The notes below the pieces were generated by a model. That model searched no databases. It was given only the letters and a program-made list of their open reading frames with translations, and was not told the DNA's origin. Of a DNA stretch of 64,000 nucleotides, positions 16,609 to 26,069 are shown in pieces; position 1 is the stretch's first letter, and the number at the start of each line of letters is the position of its first letter. The DNA lies in contig DATASX010000045.1 of assembly GCA_036269075.1 (NCBI GenBank), forward strand, positions 1 to 64,000, in the 5' to 3' direction. The stretch comes from Sporichthyaceae bacterium. Lineage in GTDB: Bacteria; Actinomycetota; Actinomycetes; Sporichthyales; Sporichthyaceae. A program made the position numbers and the translations under genes.

Positions 16609-17268
16609 TCAGGCAGGGGGGCCGATTCGGTGGTGAGCTGACCCCGGGAGGATGCGGCCGAGCCAGGTTGCCACCGTGTCCGTGATCATCGGCAACGGGT
16701 TGCTGGATCGAGCCGATCCGGCCGGCGCAAACATGTGGTTGGTGTCCGGAATCTCGACCAGATGCATCGTCTCGGGCAGCGCCGGGAACTGTTCCGGACT
16801 CCCGAACGGGTCGAGTCCGCCCTGGACCACCAGCACCGGCACCCGGACCGACAGCAGTTCCGCCGGACTTCCCGGCCCGAGCAGCGGATAGGCCAGGACG
16901 AGTACCGCGGCCGCGCCGAGTCCGTCGGCGGTTCGGCAGGCGACCTGGGAGCCCGCGCTGCGGCCGCCCGCGATCACCGGAGTCGTGTTGGAGCCCGCGA
17001 CCGCTTCCGGCCAGATCGCCCGCCACGCCTCATCAAGAGCCGCCTCGCCCGACGCACGAGGGTTGTGCTCGACGCGATAGGGCTGCCTCATCAACGCGAC
17101 CGAGATCCCTACCGTGGGCAGGACGCGAGCGAGTGCCTGCAGGTCCGCTGCCTCGACGCCTGTTGCTGTGCCGTGTCCGAGGACGATCGTCGCGCGTTGT
17201 CGCCCGTCAGCCGGGAACCAGTCCAGCCGTGCCTTGCCAACCGGCGTCTGTACGTACTGCTCACGCAC
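16609..17268 (-). CDS. Alpha/beta hydrolase (KANL3/Tex30 type)
   Basis: A 219-residue cytoplasmic hydrolase. It shows ATIVLGHGTATGVEAADL near residue 22, the nucleophile elbow AGGRSAGSQVA near 100, a strand VPVLVVQGGLDPFG carrying the acid, and the late His in IPDTNHMF. GTG at 17268 has GGGAGG 6 bases upstream and overlaps the stop of the upstream hydrolase by 8 bases, so the two are one transcript. Bacterial members are uncharacterised serine hydrolases. Confidence 0.82.
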   Translation of the reverse strand: MREQYVQTPVGKARLDWFPADGRQRATIVLGHGTATGVEAADLQALARVLPTVGISVALMRQPYRVEHNPRASGEAALDEAWRAIWPEAVAGSNTTPVIAGGRSAGSQVACRTADGLGAAAVLVLAYPLLGPGSPAELLSVRVPVLVVQGGLDPFGSPEQFPALPETMHLVEIPDTNHMFAPAGSARSSNPLPMITDTVATWLGRILPGSAHHRIGPPA

Positions 17269-17863
17269 CGTGGCCTCCCGCCACCGCGGCGACGATTCCC
17301 CGGCCGGCCATGAAGTGGGCCACCTGGGATGTGATGGCCGCCTCGGCCGGGATGAGGTGACCACCCGCGTGGTGGACGATCACCGGGTTGTCGAAGCGCT
17401 CCGCCAGTCCACGTGAGTCCTTCATCGGCACGATTCCGTCGGACGCGCCCATCACATGCAGCGAGGGCAACGTGATCTTTCGCTCGAAGAGCGCGGCGTG
17501 CTGCGGCTCGTGGCCGGCGAATCCTCCGACCATGACCGCGAACTTGAATCGCAACGCGTTCGTCGGGTCGCTTTGTTGCAGCGCGCAAAGCAACCCGGCC
17601 AGCGCGGCTCCTTGGCTGAACCCGAAGACGCCGTCGAAGCGTTCCTGCGCGGCAAGGTCGAGTACCGCGTCGCGGGTGCGCTCCCAGCCGCGGAAACCGT
17701 CGTGCCACCAGCCGAAGTCGCCGTGGGACAGCGACGGGGCGTCGACGAGGACCACTTCGGTGTCGGCGGGCAGTGCCGCTGACAGCGGGGCGATCTGTTG
17801 ACGCAGTATCTGGGCACTGCCGTGGTAGCCGTGCAGCGCGAGGACTCGGGTGGCGGCTTTCAT
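17261..17863 (-). CDS. Serine hydrolase, FSH1/OVCA2 family
   Basis: About 200 residues. ATRVLALHGYHGSAQILRQQ is the family's opening strand and oxyanion loop, FDGVFGFSQGAALAG (Ser near 84) is the nucleophile elbow, SLHVMGASDGIVP bears the acid and VHHAGGHLIP the His. The ATG at 17863 puts the opening strand at its usual place; an in-frame ATG at 17899 is possible. The gene is divergent from a LysR regulator and coupled to a second hydrolase, so the pair is probably LysR-controlled. Confidence 0.85.
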   Translation of the reverse strand: MKAATRVLALHGYHGSAQILRQQIAPLSAALPADTEVVLVDAPSLSHGDFGWWHDGFRGWERTRDAVLDLAAQERFDGVFGFSQGAALAGLLCALQQSDPTNALRFKFAVMVGGFAGHEPQHAALFERKITLPSLHVMGASDGIVPMKDSRGLAERFDNPVIVHHAGGHLIPAEAAITSQVAHFMAGRGIVAAVAGGHGA

Positions 17864-17913
17864 GCCTCGAGGCTGCCGAGGGCTGGCCCATATGTCCAAC
17901 AGATAGATCGTCT

Positions 17914-17927
17914 AACTTCGATAAGTT
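17914..17927. promoter_or_regulatory. Candidate LysR operator
   Basis: AACTT-CGAT-AAGTT, perfect 5-bp arms in an AT-rich patch of the 70-bp divergent spacer between the hydrolase pair and the LysR gene. The position is typical for a LysR recognition site. Confidence 0.5.
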
Positions 17928-17933
17928 GGGTGC

Positions 17934-18854
17934 ATGACGATCTCGCTGCGCCAACTCGAGTACTTCGTCGCCGTCGTCGACGAGGAATCGTTCACCGCGG
18001 CCGCCGCCCGGCTCCACGTCAGCCAGCCCGGGCTGTCGCATCAGATCCAGGCACTCGAGCGCCAATTCGGCGGCCCGCTCCTGGAACGCCTCGGTCGGGG
18101 CGTGCGGCTGACGCCGGCCGGGCGCACCGCGTTGCCCCACGCCCGGGCGAGCCTGGCCCACGCCGAACGCGCCCAGAGCGCGGCACAGCGAGCATCCGGT
18201 GTCGACGCCGGGGAACTGCACGTCGGCACCTTGTACTCGATCAGCGTCGGGGTGCTGCCCGGCGCCCTTGCGGCCTGGCGGCTGAAGTACCCGGACGTGC
18301 AGGTACGCCTCGTCGAGTTCAGGCGCAGTGACGACCTGATCGCCGCGATGCAGGCGGGGCAAGCGGACTTGGCTGTCGGTCCGACACCGGACGGCTGGGA
18401 GGGACCGATCCACGAGATCGGGGCCGAGGAATTCGTGATCGCAGCCGCCTCCGGAACGCAGTTGCCCGGCGACGGTCAGACCGTCGCACTTGCAGACCTG
18501 GTCGAAACGCAGTGGGTGCATTTCACGCCGCCCAGCGGACTCGGTGACGTTCTGAACGAGGCATGCGCGAGGGCGGGCTTCGAGCCGCGTGCCGCGGTGC
18601 GAACTGAGCAAGCGCCATCCGCGTTGAACTTGGCGCGCGTCGGGCTGGGCATCACGCTGGTTCCGGGAAACATCGTGCCGCCGGAGTACAACGGCGTCGT
18701 GGCTCGCGTGCAGCCGCCGATCCAGCGCTCATTGTCCGTCTACACCCGGGTACGGCCGGACCCGATCACGGCCGCATTCGTCGAGGCGGTCTCCAACGAG
18801 GCACTGACCAACCCGCCGCACTTGCAGCAACTGATTCGTACCTCGGGCCGCTGA
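17934..18854 (+). CDS. LysR-family transcriptional regulator
   Basis: A 306-residue LysR regulator. The N-terminal winged helix (LRQLEYFVAVVDEESFTAAA, then LHVSQPGLSHQIQALERQFG) occupies residues 5-65. The type 2 periplasmic-binding-like effector domain runs from about residue 90 (ELHVGTLYSISVGVLPGAL) to near 295. It is divergent from two overlapping serine hydrolase genes with a shared palindrome between them, the classic layout for a regulator of its neighbours. The inducer is unknown. Confidence 0.92.
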   Translation: MTISLRQLEYFVAVVDEESFTAAAARLHVSQPGLSHQIQALERQFGGPLLERLGRGVRLTPAGRTALPHARASLAHAERAQSAAQRASGVDAGELHVGTLYSISVGVLPGALAAWRLKYPDVQVRLVEFRRSDDLIAAMQAGQADLAVGPTPDGWEGPIHEIGAEEFVIAAASGTQLPGDGQTVALADLVETQWVHFTPPSGLGDVLNEACARAGFEPRAAVRTEQAPSALNLARVGLGITLVPGNIVPPEYNGVVARVQPPIQRSLSVYTRVRPDPITAAFVEAVSNEALTNPPHLQQLIRTSGR

Positions 18855-18867
18855 CCCCGCAGTCCGT

Positions 18868-18888
18868 GGGCCTGGACGTGACAGGCCC
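18868..18888. terminator. Short hairpin between convergent genes
   Basis: GGGCCT and AGGCCC pair around a 9-base loop in the 50-bp gap between convergent genes. Modest stability; a bidirectional terminator is possible. Confidence 0.35.
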
Positions 18889-18904
18889 GAGCGCGGGTAC
18901 CCAC

Positions 18905-20638
18905 TTAGCCCGATGAGCCGACGAAGCTCTGGGCAGTCCCGAATGAGCCTGGCGCTTCCTCGGCCTGGACGGTCATGGCCAGCAGGCGTGCGTCACCGTA
19001 GGTCGTCACCATCGCCACGTCGACGGCGTCGCGGCCGCGGCCGATGACCACGCGCCCGGTTCGGGCCCGGTTGTTGCGGGGGTCGAACGTCCACCAGCGC
19101 CCGCCGAGCCACACCTCCATCCAGGCGGCGAAGTCCATCGGCACGGGTTCGACGGGGATGTCGATGTCGGGCAGATAGCCGAACACGTAGCGCGCCGGGA
19201 TGTTCAACGCCCGGCAGAAAGTGATCGCCAGGTGCGCGAAGTCGCGGCACACGCCCTGGCCGGCGGCGAAGGCGTCCGCGGCGGTGTAGGTGGGTGAGCT
19301 GGTCCCGTAGCCGAACAGCAGGTGCTCGTGGACCGCGGTGACGATCGCCTGCACCCGGCCCCAACCCGGCGCCAGGCCGCCGAAGCGGGCCCAGGCCTCG
19401 TTCACCAGGACGTCGGACAGGCAGAACGCACTCGGCAGCAGGTACAGCAGAACCTCCGAGGGCACCTCCCCGATCGGCATCTCGGGTGCGTCCGGGTCGG
19501 TGTCGTCCGGAGTCCGGGGCACCTCGAGGGTGGCTTCGTAGTGAATCTCGAAGGATCCGGGCGGGATGTTCAGCCTCGAGCATCTGTTGCCGAACGTGTC
19601 CTGGTACGCGGTGTGCGTTCCCGCGGGAACGAACGACAGCGAATGCTCGAGGACCCGTTGTCGGGGTTCGTCCTGGGGCTCGACCTGGAACACCGCGGAG
19701 ATCGGTGCCGGGACGGCGAAGGAGAAGTCGCACCCCACGCGCACCCGTGCTGTCGGAAACGTGGTCGTCATCCGCCCAGCATGTGCGCCGGCCGTTTCGG
19801 GGTCATTACGCGTGCGGACGGAGGCCGCCGCTTCTCGACGGGACCGTTCCCGCGCCAGCGCGTCCGGCGAGAACCGCCCCACGCCGACCGTCCGCGGCGC
19901 GTCACCTCCGCGCGGCACGATCAACGCGGTCCCGTTGGACATCCGGTCCCACCGCGCGGACCCCAGGGGTTCGGAGGCCACGACTTCGACACCGTCGCCG
20001 TGGCGCCTGCACAGGTCGAAGTAGCCGGGTTGGTCCTCCGGCGGCGCCCCGGCGATCGGCGCATCGCCCTGGGCCGGCCCGCCGTGACAGCAGATGGCGG
20101 TCAGCTCGTCGCGGCCCAACAGCAACGCGTTGAGGCTGCTCGGCGTGAGGTCCCGACATACGTCGGCGACGGTGCGACGCACCCCGTCGTCCAGGCCGTC
20201 GCTGCGCACGCGGGCCAGCAGGACATGCAGCAGTCGCTCGCTGTCGGTGTCACCGCGCAGCGCGGCGATCTCGTCCGGGCTGAGCAGGTCAAGCAGGCCC
20301 GCCGCCGGGCGCACGGCCCCGTTGTGCCCGAAGGCCCAGTCGTCGACCACGAACGGATGGGTGTTCCCCGCAGCGACAGCGATCCCGGGGGTGGCCCAGC
20401 GCAGGTGCAGCAACGCAGCGTCGGTGTGCACGTCCCGCGCCACCGCGGCGTAATCCGGCGAGGAGTGCGCCGGCAAGTGCGAAGTGTGCACGCGCAGCTC
20501 GTCGCCCTCCCACCAGGCCATTCCCCACCCGTCGGCGTGCTGACGGGACAACGCGGCCAGCTCGTCCAGGCCGGCCTCACCGAGCACCTCCGCAAGGGTC
20601 GTGGGAGCGCGGGCGACCCAGCCCACCAAGCGGCACAT
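18905..20638 (-). CDS. Class II glutamine amidotransferase-transglutaminase fusion
   Basis: One uninterrupted 577-residue frame. Residues 1 to about 270 form a class II glutamine amidotransferase (MCRLVGW with Cys2 nucleophile, QHADGWGMAWW, HLRWATPG, NTHPFVVDDWAFGHNGAV). From about residue 290 a bacterial transglutaminase-like protein begins (MTTTFPTARVRVGCDF) with its core block GQGVCRDFAHLAITFCRAL (Cys near 462). The later block reads MDFAAWMEVWLGG where the catalytic His is usually found as DFHAW, then WWTFDPRNN. An internal ATG at the junction could allow the second half to be made alone. The missing His may mean altered chemistry. Confidence 0.8.
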   Translation of the reverse strand: MCRLVGWVARAPTTLAEVLGEAGLDELAALSRQHADGWGMAWWEGDELRVHTSHLPAHSSPDYAAVARDVHTDAALLHLRWATPGIAVAAGNTHPFVVDDWAFGHNGAVRPAAGLLDLLSPDEIAALRGDTDSERLLHVLLARVRSDGLDDGVRRTVADVCRDLTPSSLNALLLGRDELTAICCHGGPAQGDAPIAGAPPEDQPGYFDLCRRHGDGVEVVASEPLGSARWDRMSNGTALIVPRGGDAPRTVGVGRFSPDALARERSRREAAASVRTRNDPETAGAHAGRMTTTFPTARVRVGCDFSFAVPAPISAVFQVEPQDEPRQRVLEHSLSFVPAGTHTAYQDTFGNRCSRLNIPPGSFEIHYEATLEVPRTPDDTDPDAPEMPIGEVPSEVLLYLLPSAFCLSDVLVNEAWARFGGLAPGWGRVQAIVTAVHEHLLFGYGTSSPTYTAADAFAAGQGVCRDFAHLAITFCRALNIPARYVFGYLPDIDIPVEPVPMDFAAWMEVWLGGRWWTFDPRNNRARTGRVVIGRGRDAVDVAMVTTYGDARLLAMTVQAEEAPGSFGTAQSFVGSSG

Positions 20639-20707
20639 CCGACCATCCTGTCGCGATGCGCGGGTATCCCGCCAACCGATCAGCAGGGTCGACGTTCTCG
20701 ACCGTCC

Positions 20708-20751
20708 GACCAAGGCGGGTGTCGGCAGTTCGAATCTGCCCGGGGCGCCGA
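20708..20751 (+). pseudogene. tRNA 3'-half remnant
   Basis: GGCAG-TTCGAAT-CTGCC (20724-20740) is a perfect T-arm and is followed by a seven-base acceptor-like strand, CGGGGCG. No matching anticodon arm, D-arm or 5' acceptor strand precedes it. It looks like the 3' end of a tRNA left by integration or deletion. Confidence 0.45.
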
Positions 20752-20832
20752 CTTTGCGCGTGCACCTTCGGCTGATCCTTGACGCAACTGAAAGCAGTGA
20801 GTCGGCCGACCGCTGTATTTTCGGCGGGTTCG

Positions 20833-20943
20833 AATGAGGAGGCCGCCGCCATCGACGTTGAGCACGGTCCCGGTGCCGTAGCTCTGGGTCTTGCAGGAGA
20901 GGTAGGCCCGTGCAATGTCAGTCACCTCACCGACGCGCCCGAC
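20833..20943 (-). pseudogene. SDR (short-chain dehydrogenase) C-terminal remnant
   Basis: The frame reads VGRVGEVTDIARAYLSCKTQ followed by SYGTGTVLNVDGGGLL, the canonical end of SDR oxidoreductases (GRVGEPEDIA...TG.VL.VDGG). Only about 35 residues remain; cofactor loop and YxxxK site are absent. Confidence 0.7.
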
Positions 20944-20957
20944 GCCGGACGGTGAAC

Positions 20958-20970
20958 TGACGTCCCGTCA
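20958..20970. repeat. TGACG-N3-CGTCA palindrome, copy 5
   Basis: Perfect arms around TCC, extended to CTGACG/CGTCAG. It lies between the SDR remnant and the cupredoxin gene and overlaps the latter's stop codon on the minus strand. Confidence 0.7.
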
Positions 20971-21432
20971 GCCGGTGACGTGCAGGATCCCGGTCTGACC
21001 GTACTGGTCGTGTTGGTTGATGTTGCAGAAGTAGTGGATGAACGTGCCCGGCGCCTCGGTGACCTTGTAGAACACGGTGGTCGGGCCCTGGCGAGCCGGG
21101 GCCATGCCGACCGGCCGGCCGGCCGAGGTGCCGTTCTCGATCATGACCATGTGCCCCGGGCAGATCGAGAACTGGTCGCACAGGTGATCCTTGTAGGTCC
21201 ACACCACCTTGGCGCCGGACGGTACGTCGATGATCGTCGTGGGGTTGTCGGTGCCCGGCACCGGACCGCCAGACGGGTTGCGCAGGTAAGCCTGGTCGGT
21301 AGGCAGGCACGGTGCCTGGCGGCAGAACCTCAAGTTGGACATGTCCAGGTTCACGGTGGTGCCCACTGCCGAGACCGGTGCCGCGGGGGCCGCAAGCACG
21401 AGGGCGGCCGCCCCGCCGATGACGCGCATCAT
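20968..21432 (-). CDS. Secreted cupredoxin-like copper protein
   Basis: About 154 residues from an ATG with AGGAGG well placed upstream. A signal peptide (MMRVIGGAAALVLAAPAAPV) precedes a cupredoxin-type domain: IIDVPSGAKVVWTYKDHLCD (first His region) and GTFIHYFCNINQHDQYGQTG (Cys...His cluster of a type 1 site, with the usual axial Met not obvious). It also contains a paired CRQAPC motif. An in-frame ATG at 21552, also with a good ribosome site, would add 40 residues. Probably an exported copper-binding or electron-transfer protein. Confidence 0.75.
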   Translation of the reverse strand: MMRVIGGAAALVLAAPAAPVSAVGTTVNLDMSNLRFCRQAPCLPTDQAYLRNPSGGPVPGTDNPTTIIDVPSGAKVVWTYKDHLCDQFSICPGHMVMIENGTSAGRPVGMAPARQGPTTVFYKVTEAPGTFIHYFCNINQHDQYGQTGILHVTG

Positions 21433-21552
21433 GCCGTGCCTCCTCGAGCGCCCGGCGAGAACCCTGGCAACCGGCGAGGCCGCGACCACCGTCGCCAGTG
21501 CCGCGGGCCAGGTCTTCGGCCGGCGCAGTCTTGCGATGGTGTCGGCGTTCAT

Positions 21553-21890
21553 GAGGGAGGACTCCTTCCGGAAGGACAAAAGTCGGGCGGCCGGGCGCCT
21601 GCAATCGGAACGCCAGGTCGTCCAGCAGGTGCAGGATGCCCGCCCGCGGCGCCTTTCGGACCGGGGGACGACCCTGGTGCGGCCCGGGTCGCGGTGGCTG
21701 GGCACGGGTCTCGACGGCGTCGCCGCGCCGCGCGGGCCGGAGGAGTCAACGTCGAGACGATGCCCGGCGCCGGCCTCGTGTCCCGGGTCCTAGGCCGAAT
21801 CCGTCATGGACCTTGCTGAGCAGGACCAGGATCGCCCCCTGGCGCGGAACCGGACGTGTCGGCAATGCCACCGGGATTCGGGTCAGCCGT
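21553..21890. other. Spacer before ureD end
   Basis: About 340 bases. A perfect 14-bp palindrome, TCCTTCCGGAAGGA (21563-21576), lies close to the upstream start of the cupredoxin gene. Otherwise nothing recognisable. Confidence 0.4.
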
Positions 21891-22682
21891 TCATCCGCAG
21901 GCTTGTTCGGCCACTGCAGTCAGCTGGTCCACGAGCCGTCGCACGGCGCCCACCTCCGGGCCCAGAGCGGTCAGCAAGCGGCCCGGTCCGGCCAGTTGGG
22001 CGACGGTGACGAGTACGCCGGCGGGGTCCTGGAGGACTGTCGGGGCGGGCAGCAGATCCATCGCGACGCCGACCGCCAGCACGGTTGCCACGACCTTGGC
22101 GTTCCCCAGCACGGCCGAGGAGGACCACCACGGCTCATCCGGTCCCACCGTCAGATCCTGGGCGAGCAGCGGTCGGCCGGCGTAACTGACGCGCAGTGCG
22201 GTCGACGCGTTGCCGGGCACCTCGCCGCTGCGTCCGGTCACCAGTTCCTCGCGCCAGAGCAGGCCCCCGCCGTCCGCGACGGCCAATCGGGTCCGCCCGG
22301 CATGGCATGCGCGGGCGGCGACGACCAACGGCTCCAGCGAGACGTCCAGCCACCCGCCGGCAGCGACATCGGCGCTGAGCTGCGCGAATGACCGGGCACC
22401 GCAGCGGCTCGGCAGGGCCAAGGTAGCCCCGACCGACCGCAGCCGCAGCCGAGCGCCTGCACCGACCACCACGGAAAGGTCCAACCGGTCGCCGCCCAGC
22501 GGCCCGGCACCCGCCCCGACCAGGTGCACGGTCGCGGCACGCCCGCGCGGTCCGGTGCGGCGCAGCACCAACGGGCCCGCGCTGACGATCTCGGGCAGGA
22601 CCGTGGTTCCGGCGGCCGGACCGGCGCCGGCATGTGCCGTCAGCCGAGCCGCGGCAGTGAAGGATCCCGAGGTCGGCGACAC
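21891..22682 (-). CDS. ureD: Urease accessory protein UreD
   Basis: 263 residues. UreD/UreH works with UreF and UreG to load nickel and CO2 into apo-urease. Family features seen are RLDLSVVVGAGARLRLRSVG, GGWLDVSLEPLVVAARACH and LLWREELVTGRSGE. The GTG start lies one base past the ureG stop (TGAGGTG), so it is coupled to ureG and is the last gene of ureABCFGD. No ureE is present; some ureases mature without it. Confidence 0.9.
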   Translation of the reverse strand: MSPTSGSFTAAARLTAHAGAGPAAGTTVLPEIVSAGPLVLRRTGPRGRAATVHLVGAGAGPLGGDRLDLSVVVGAGARLRLRSVGATLALPSRCGARSFAQLSADVAAGGWLDVSLEPLVVAARACHAGRTRLAVADGGGLLWREELVTGRSGEVPGNASTALRVSYAGRPLLAQDLTVGPDEPWWSSSAVLGNAKVVATVLAVGVAMDLLPAPTVLQDPAGVLVTVAQLAGPGRLLTALGPEVGAVRRLVDQLTAVAEQACG

Positions 22683-22683
22683 C

Positions 22684-23346
22684 TCAGCGTTCGGCCAGCC
22701 GCGCCCGCACCCAGTCCGCGACCTCGGTGGCCGCGGGATCGTCCACCAGCGAGCAGAACACGGTGGGCGCCGCGCCGCGGCGGGCCGTGGCGTCGCGGGC
22801 CATGACCGACAGATCCGCACCCACCCGGGGCGCCAGGTCGGTCTTGTTGATCACGAGCAGGTCGGCGGAGGTGATCCCGGGGCCGCCCTTTCGTGGCACC
22901 TTGTCGCCGCCTGCCACGTCGATGACGAAGATCTGCCGGTCGACCAGACCTCGACTGAAGGTTGCGGTGAGATTGTCGCCACCGCTTTCCACCAGCACCA
23001 GGTCCAGCGGCGGCAGCGTCTCCACCAGCTCGGCGATCGCATCCAGGTTCGCGGCGATGTCGTCGCGGATTGCGGTGTGCGGGCAACAACCGGTCTCGAC
23101 CGCGCGGACCCGCTCGGCCGGCAGAACGCCGTTGCGCAGCAGGAAATCGGCGTCCTCGGTGGTGTAGATGTCGTTGGTCACCACCGCCAGGGCGATCTCG
23201 GCGGACAGCACCCGGCACAGGGCTGCCACCAGAGCCGTCTTGCCCGAACCCACCGGGCCGCCGACGCCGACCCGCAACGGTCCGTGCCGGTGCCGGTGAC
23301 CGGCGAACTCGGCACCGGACAGGGCATCGATGTGTTCACGATGCAA
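22684..23346 (-). CDS. ureG: Urease accessory GTPase UreG
   Basis: 220 residues. SIMIBI-class GTPase that drives nickel insertion into urease. The P-loop [18 protein letters not shown] is near residue 27, followed by [15 protein letters not shown], the metal-linked [12 protein letters not shown] (the usual CPH triad), [12 protein letters not shown], and the guanine-specificity INKTDLAP. The TTG start at 23346 follows GGGAGG and overlaps the ureF end by 11 bases. A short His-bearing N-terminus (GHRHRHG) may bind nickel. Confidence 0.93.
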   Translation of the reverse strand: MHREHIDALSGAEFAGHRHRHGPLRVGVGGPVGSGKTALVAALCRVLSAEIALAVVTNDIYTTEDADFLLRNGVLPAERVRAVETGCCPHTAIRDDIAANLDAIAELVETLPPLDLVLVESGGDNLTATFSRGLVDRQIFVIDVAGGDKVPRKGGPGITSADLLVINKTDLAPRVGADLSVMARDATARRGAAPTVFCSLVDDPAATEVADWVRARLAER

Positions 23347-24016
23347 ACAGACGCACCTCCCAAAGTTCGTGGCGAATTGCCGCCGCGTCCAGCAGCGGGC
23401 CGCCGGCTGCGGGCAGTTCGGTCCAGTCCCCGGGAACCTCCGCGGCCAGTGCGGCGACGTCCTCGCAGGCCCCCGCCAACGAGGAGACCACGCCGGCCAC
23501 TGCATACGGATCGAGGCCGAGCAGTCGCAGCGCGGCCGAGGCCGGTCCGGCCACGGCCGCGTACGCGACCGCCGCAGCCACCTGGAGCTGGTCCAGCCCT
23601 GCGGAGGCGGCGACTGCACCCGTGGCCACGGCCTGGTGCGCCCCGCCCGGGATGGCTGCTGCGAGGGCCTCCAGGACCGGTGCCGGCCAAACCGCGCGAC
23701 CGGCCCGCAGTACCGCCCGGCCCTGAGCGCGGGAGACCCGACGTTGGACCTCCGCCGGATGTCGGGCGTCGGCGTGGGCGTCGAGGTCGCGCAGCGCATC
23801 GGGGGCGGCGGAGGCGTGCACCGCGGCGCACGCCGCGGCGGCCAGGGCGGCCTGTGTCAACCCTTGGGTGCGCAACCGGCCGGCCAGGAACTCCCGCAGG
23901 GTGGCCGGATCGGTCACGGCGTCGTCGGCCACGGCGACCTCGACTCCCCCGGAGTGCGCGTGCCCGCCGGCCGGGAAGCGTGCATCGGCCAGCATCAGCA
24001 GCGCTATCTGAGGCAT
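23336..24016 (-). CDS. ureF: Urease accessory protein UreF
   Basis: 226 residues, all-helical and Ala-rich. UreF bridges UreD and UreG in the activation complex. Seen are the N-terminal [20 protein letters not shown] and a long series of Ala-rich helices ending [20 protein letters not shown] 24016 gives the family's usual beginning. It lies 14 bases after ureC and overlaps ureG. Confidence 0.88.
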   Translation of the reverse strand: MPQIALLMLADARFPAGGHAHSGGVEVAVADDAVTDPATLREFLAGRLRTQGLTQAALAAAACAAVHASAAPDALRDLDAHADARHPAEVQRRVSRAQGRAVLRAGRAVWPAPVLEALAAAIPGGAHQAVATGAVAASAGLDQLQVAAAVAYAAVAGPASAALRLLGLDPYAVAGVVSSLAGACEDVAALAAEVPGDWTELPAAGGPLLDAAAIRHELWEVRLFAS

Positions 24017-24030
24017 CGTCAGATCCGTGC

Positions 24031-25749
24031 TCAAAAGAGGAAGTAGCGTTGGGCCATCGGCAGTTCGGCTGCCGGAGCGGGTTCGATGATCTCGCCGTCC
24101 ACCCGAACCGTGAAGGTGTCCGGGTCCACTTCGATGTGTGGCAGTGCGTCGTTCCCGGGGAGGTCGGCCTTCGTCCGCGACCGGGTGTCGGCCACGGGTA
24201 CCAGCTGCCGAGCGATCCCGAGCCGTTCCGCCAGCCCGGCCTCGATCGCCGCCGGAGAGGTGAACGCCAAGCTGGTCCGGGCCGGCACCGCCCCGAGGTA
24301 GCCGAACATCGGCCGGCCCAGGACGGGCTGCGGGGTGGGGATCGAGGCGTTCGCGTCGCCCATCTGCGCCCAGGCGACCGCCCCGCCCTTGAGGACGAGC
24401 AGGGGGCGCACGGCGAAGAACGCCGGATCCCACAGCACCAGGTCGGCCAGCTTCCCGGCCTCGACCGAACCGATCTCGGCCTCCAGCCCGTGGGTGATCG
24501 CCGGGCAGATGGTGTATTTGGCGACGTAGCGCCGTGCGCGCACATTGTCGGCGCCGTCGTCGCCGGGCAGTCGGCCACGGCGGGCCTTCATCACGTGCGC
24601 GGTCTGCCAGGTGCGGGTGACCACCTCGCCGATGCGGCCCATCGCTTGACTGTCAGACCCGATCATCGAGATCGCGCCGAGGTCGTGCAGCACGTCCTCC
24701 GCAGCCATTGTGGTGGGCCGGATGCGGCTGGAGGCGAAGGCGAGGTCCTCGGGCACAGTCGGGTTGAGGTGGTGGCAGACCATCAACATGTCGAGGTGCT
24801 CGTCGAGGGTGTTCACGGTGTGCGGGCGGGTCGGGTTGGTCGAGGAGGGCAGCACGTTGGGGCTGCCCGCGACGCGGATGATGTCCGGGGCGTGGCCGCC
24901 GCCGGCGCCCTCCGTGTGGTACGCGTGGATGCCCCGGCCGGCGATCGCAGCCAGGGTGTCCTCGACGAAACCGGCCTCGTTGAGAGTGTCGGTGTGGATG
25001 GCGACCTGGACACCGCTCGCATCGGCCACCCGCAGACAGGCGTCTATGGCCGCCGGGGTGGTGCCCCAGTCCTCGTGCAGCTTGAACCCTCCGGCACCGG
25101 CTCGCAGTTGCTCCCACAGTGCCTCGGGACGGACCGTGTTCCCCTTTCCCAGCAGGAGAAAGTTGACCGGGAAGGTGTCCATCGCCTCGAACATGCGTGC
25201 CAGGTGCCAGGCGCCCGGAGTGACCGTCGTCGCCTTGGTGCCCTCCGCCGGACCGGTGCCGCCACCGATCAAGGTGGTCGTCCCGCCGGCCAGCGCCTCG
25301 TCGATCAACTGCGGGCAGATCAGGTGGACGTGGCAGTCGATCGCCCCGGCGGTCAGGATCCGGCCGTTGCCGGCGATGATCTCGGTGGACGGGCCGATCA
25401 CCAGGTCCGGATGAACTCCGTTCATCACGTCCGGGTTGCCGGCCTTGCCCAGGGCGACGATGCGTCCGTCGCGGATGCCGACGTCGGCCTTGATGACACC
25501 CCAGTGGTCGAGCACGACGGCGCCGGTGATCACGGTGTCCGGGGTCCCCTCGGCCCGGGTCGCGCAGGCCTGGCCCATCGACTCGCGGATCACCTTGCCG
25601 CCGCCGAACACGGCCTCGTCGCCGGCCCGGGCGCCACCGGAGCGGTCCTCGGTGATCTCGATCAGCAGGTTCGAGTCCGCCAGGCGGATCCGGTCGCCGA
25701 CAGTGGGCCCGTACAGGGCGGCGTAGCGCGGGCGGTCCAGAGAGCTCAT
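24031..25749 (-). CDS. ureC: Urease alpha subunit
   Basis: 572 residues, the catalytic subunit hydrolysing urea to ammonia and carbamate. Nickel ligands are visible in [10 protein letters not shown] (near 140) and in the carbamylated-lysine segment [10 protein letters not shown] (near 222). Further ligands and the flap are in [10 protein letters not shown], the [12 protein letters not shown] loop and VCHHLNP (flap His near 324). Length matches the family. The start is an ATG overlapping the ureB stop by 4 bases. Confidence 0.97.
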   Translation of the reverse strand: MSSLDRPRYAALYGPTVGDRIRLADSNLLIEITEDRSGGARAGDEAVFGGGKVIRESMGQACATRAEGTPDTVITGAVVLDHWGVIKADVGIRDGRIVALGKAGNPDVMNGVHPDLVIGPSTEIIAGNGRILTAGAIDCHVHLICPQLIDEALAGGTTTLIGGGTGPAEGTKATTVTPGAWHLARMFEAMDTFPVNFLLLGKGNTVRPEALWEQLRAGAGGFKLHEDWGTTPAAIDACLRVADASGVQVAIHTDTLNEAGFVEDTLAAIAGRGIHAYHTEGAGGGHAPDIIRVAGSPNVLPSSTNPTRPHTVNTLDEHLDMLMVCHHLNPTVPEDLAFASSRIRPTTMAAEDVLHDLGAISMIGSDSQAMGRIGEVVTRTWQTAHVMKARRGRLPGDDGADNVRARRYVAKYTICPAITHGLEAEIGSVEAGKLADLVLWDPAFFAVRPLLVLKGGAVAWAQMGDANASIPTPQPVLGRPMFGYLGAVPARTSLAFTSPAAIEAGLAERLGIARQLVPVADTRSRTKADLPGNDALPHIEVDPDTFTVRVDGEIIEPAPAAELPMAQRYFLF

Positions 25750-26069
25750 GCGCCCGGGCCCGGGTCCAGGGCACCGGCAGCGAGCCCGCGCAGTCCCGGC
25801 ACCACCCGACGACCGCTGATGGGGGTCAACGAGACCTCCCGGGAGACCCCCGGCTCGAACCGGACCGCCGTGCCGGCGGGGACGTCGAGCCGCCACCCCC
25901 AGGCGACGTCGCGGTCGAACCGCAGCGCGGCGTTGGCCTCGGCGAAATGGAAGTGCGAGCCCACCTGGACCGGTCGATCCCCGGTGTTCTCCACCGTCAC
26001 CGTGATCCGATCTCGGCCTGGGTTGAGCTCCACCGGGCCCGGGCCGTGAACCACCTCGCCGGGGATCAT
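25746..26069 (-). CDS. ureB: Urease beta subunit
   Basis: 107 residues. Structural subunit, recognised by [19 protein letters not shown] at the start, [20 protein letters not shown] in the middle and the [14 protein letters not shown] strand. It is a separate gene as in most actinobacteria, coupled to ureA and ureC by ATGA-type overlaps. Confidence 0.96.
   Translation of the reverse strand: MIPGEVVHGPGPVELNPGRDRITVTVENTGDRPVQVGSHFHFAEANAALRFDRDVAWGWRLDVPAGTAVRFEPGVSREVSLTPISGRRVVPGLRGLAAGALDPGPGA

Noticed and set aside
22210-26049. A 1279-codon plus-strand open frame across the urease genes
   Set aside because: It is antisense to ureA-ureD, Arg/Pro/Gly-rich, and lacks motifs; long antisense frames are expected in GC-rich coding DNA.
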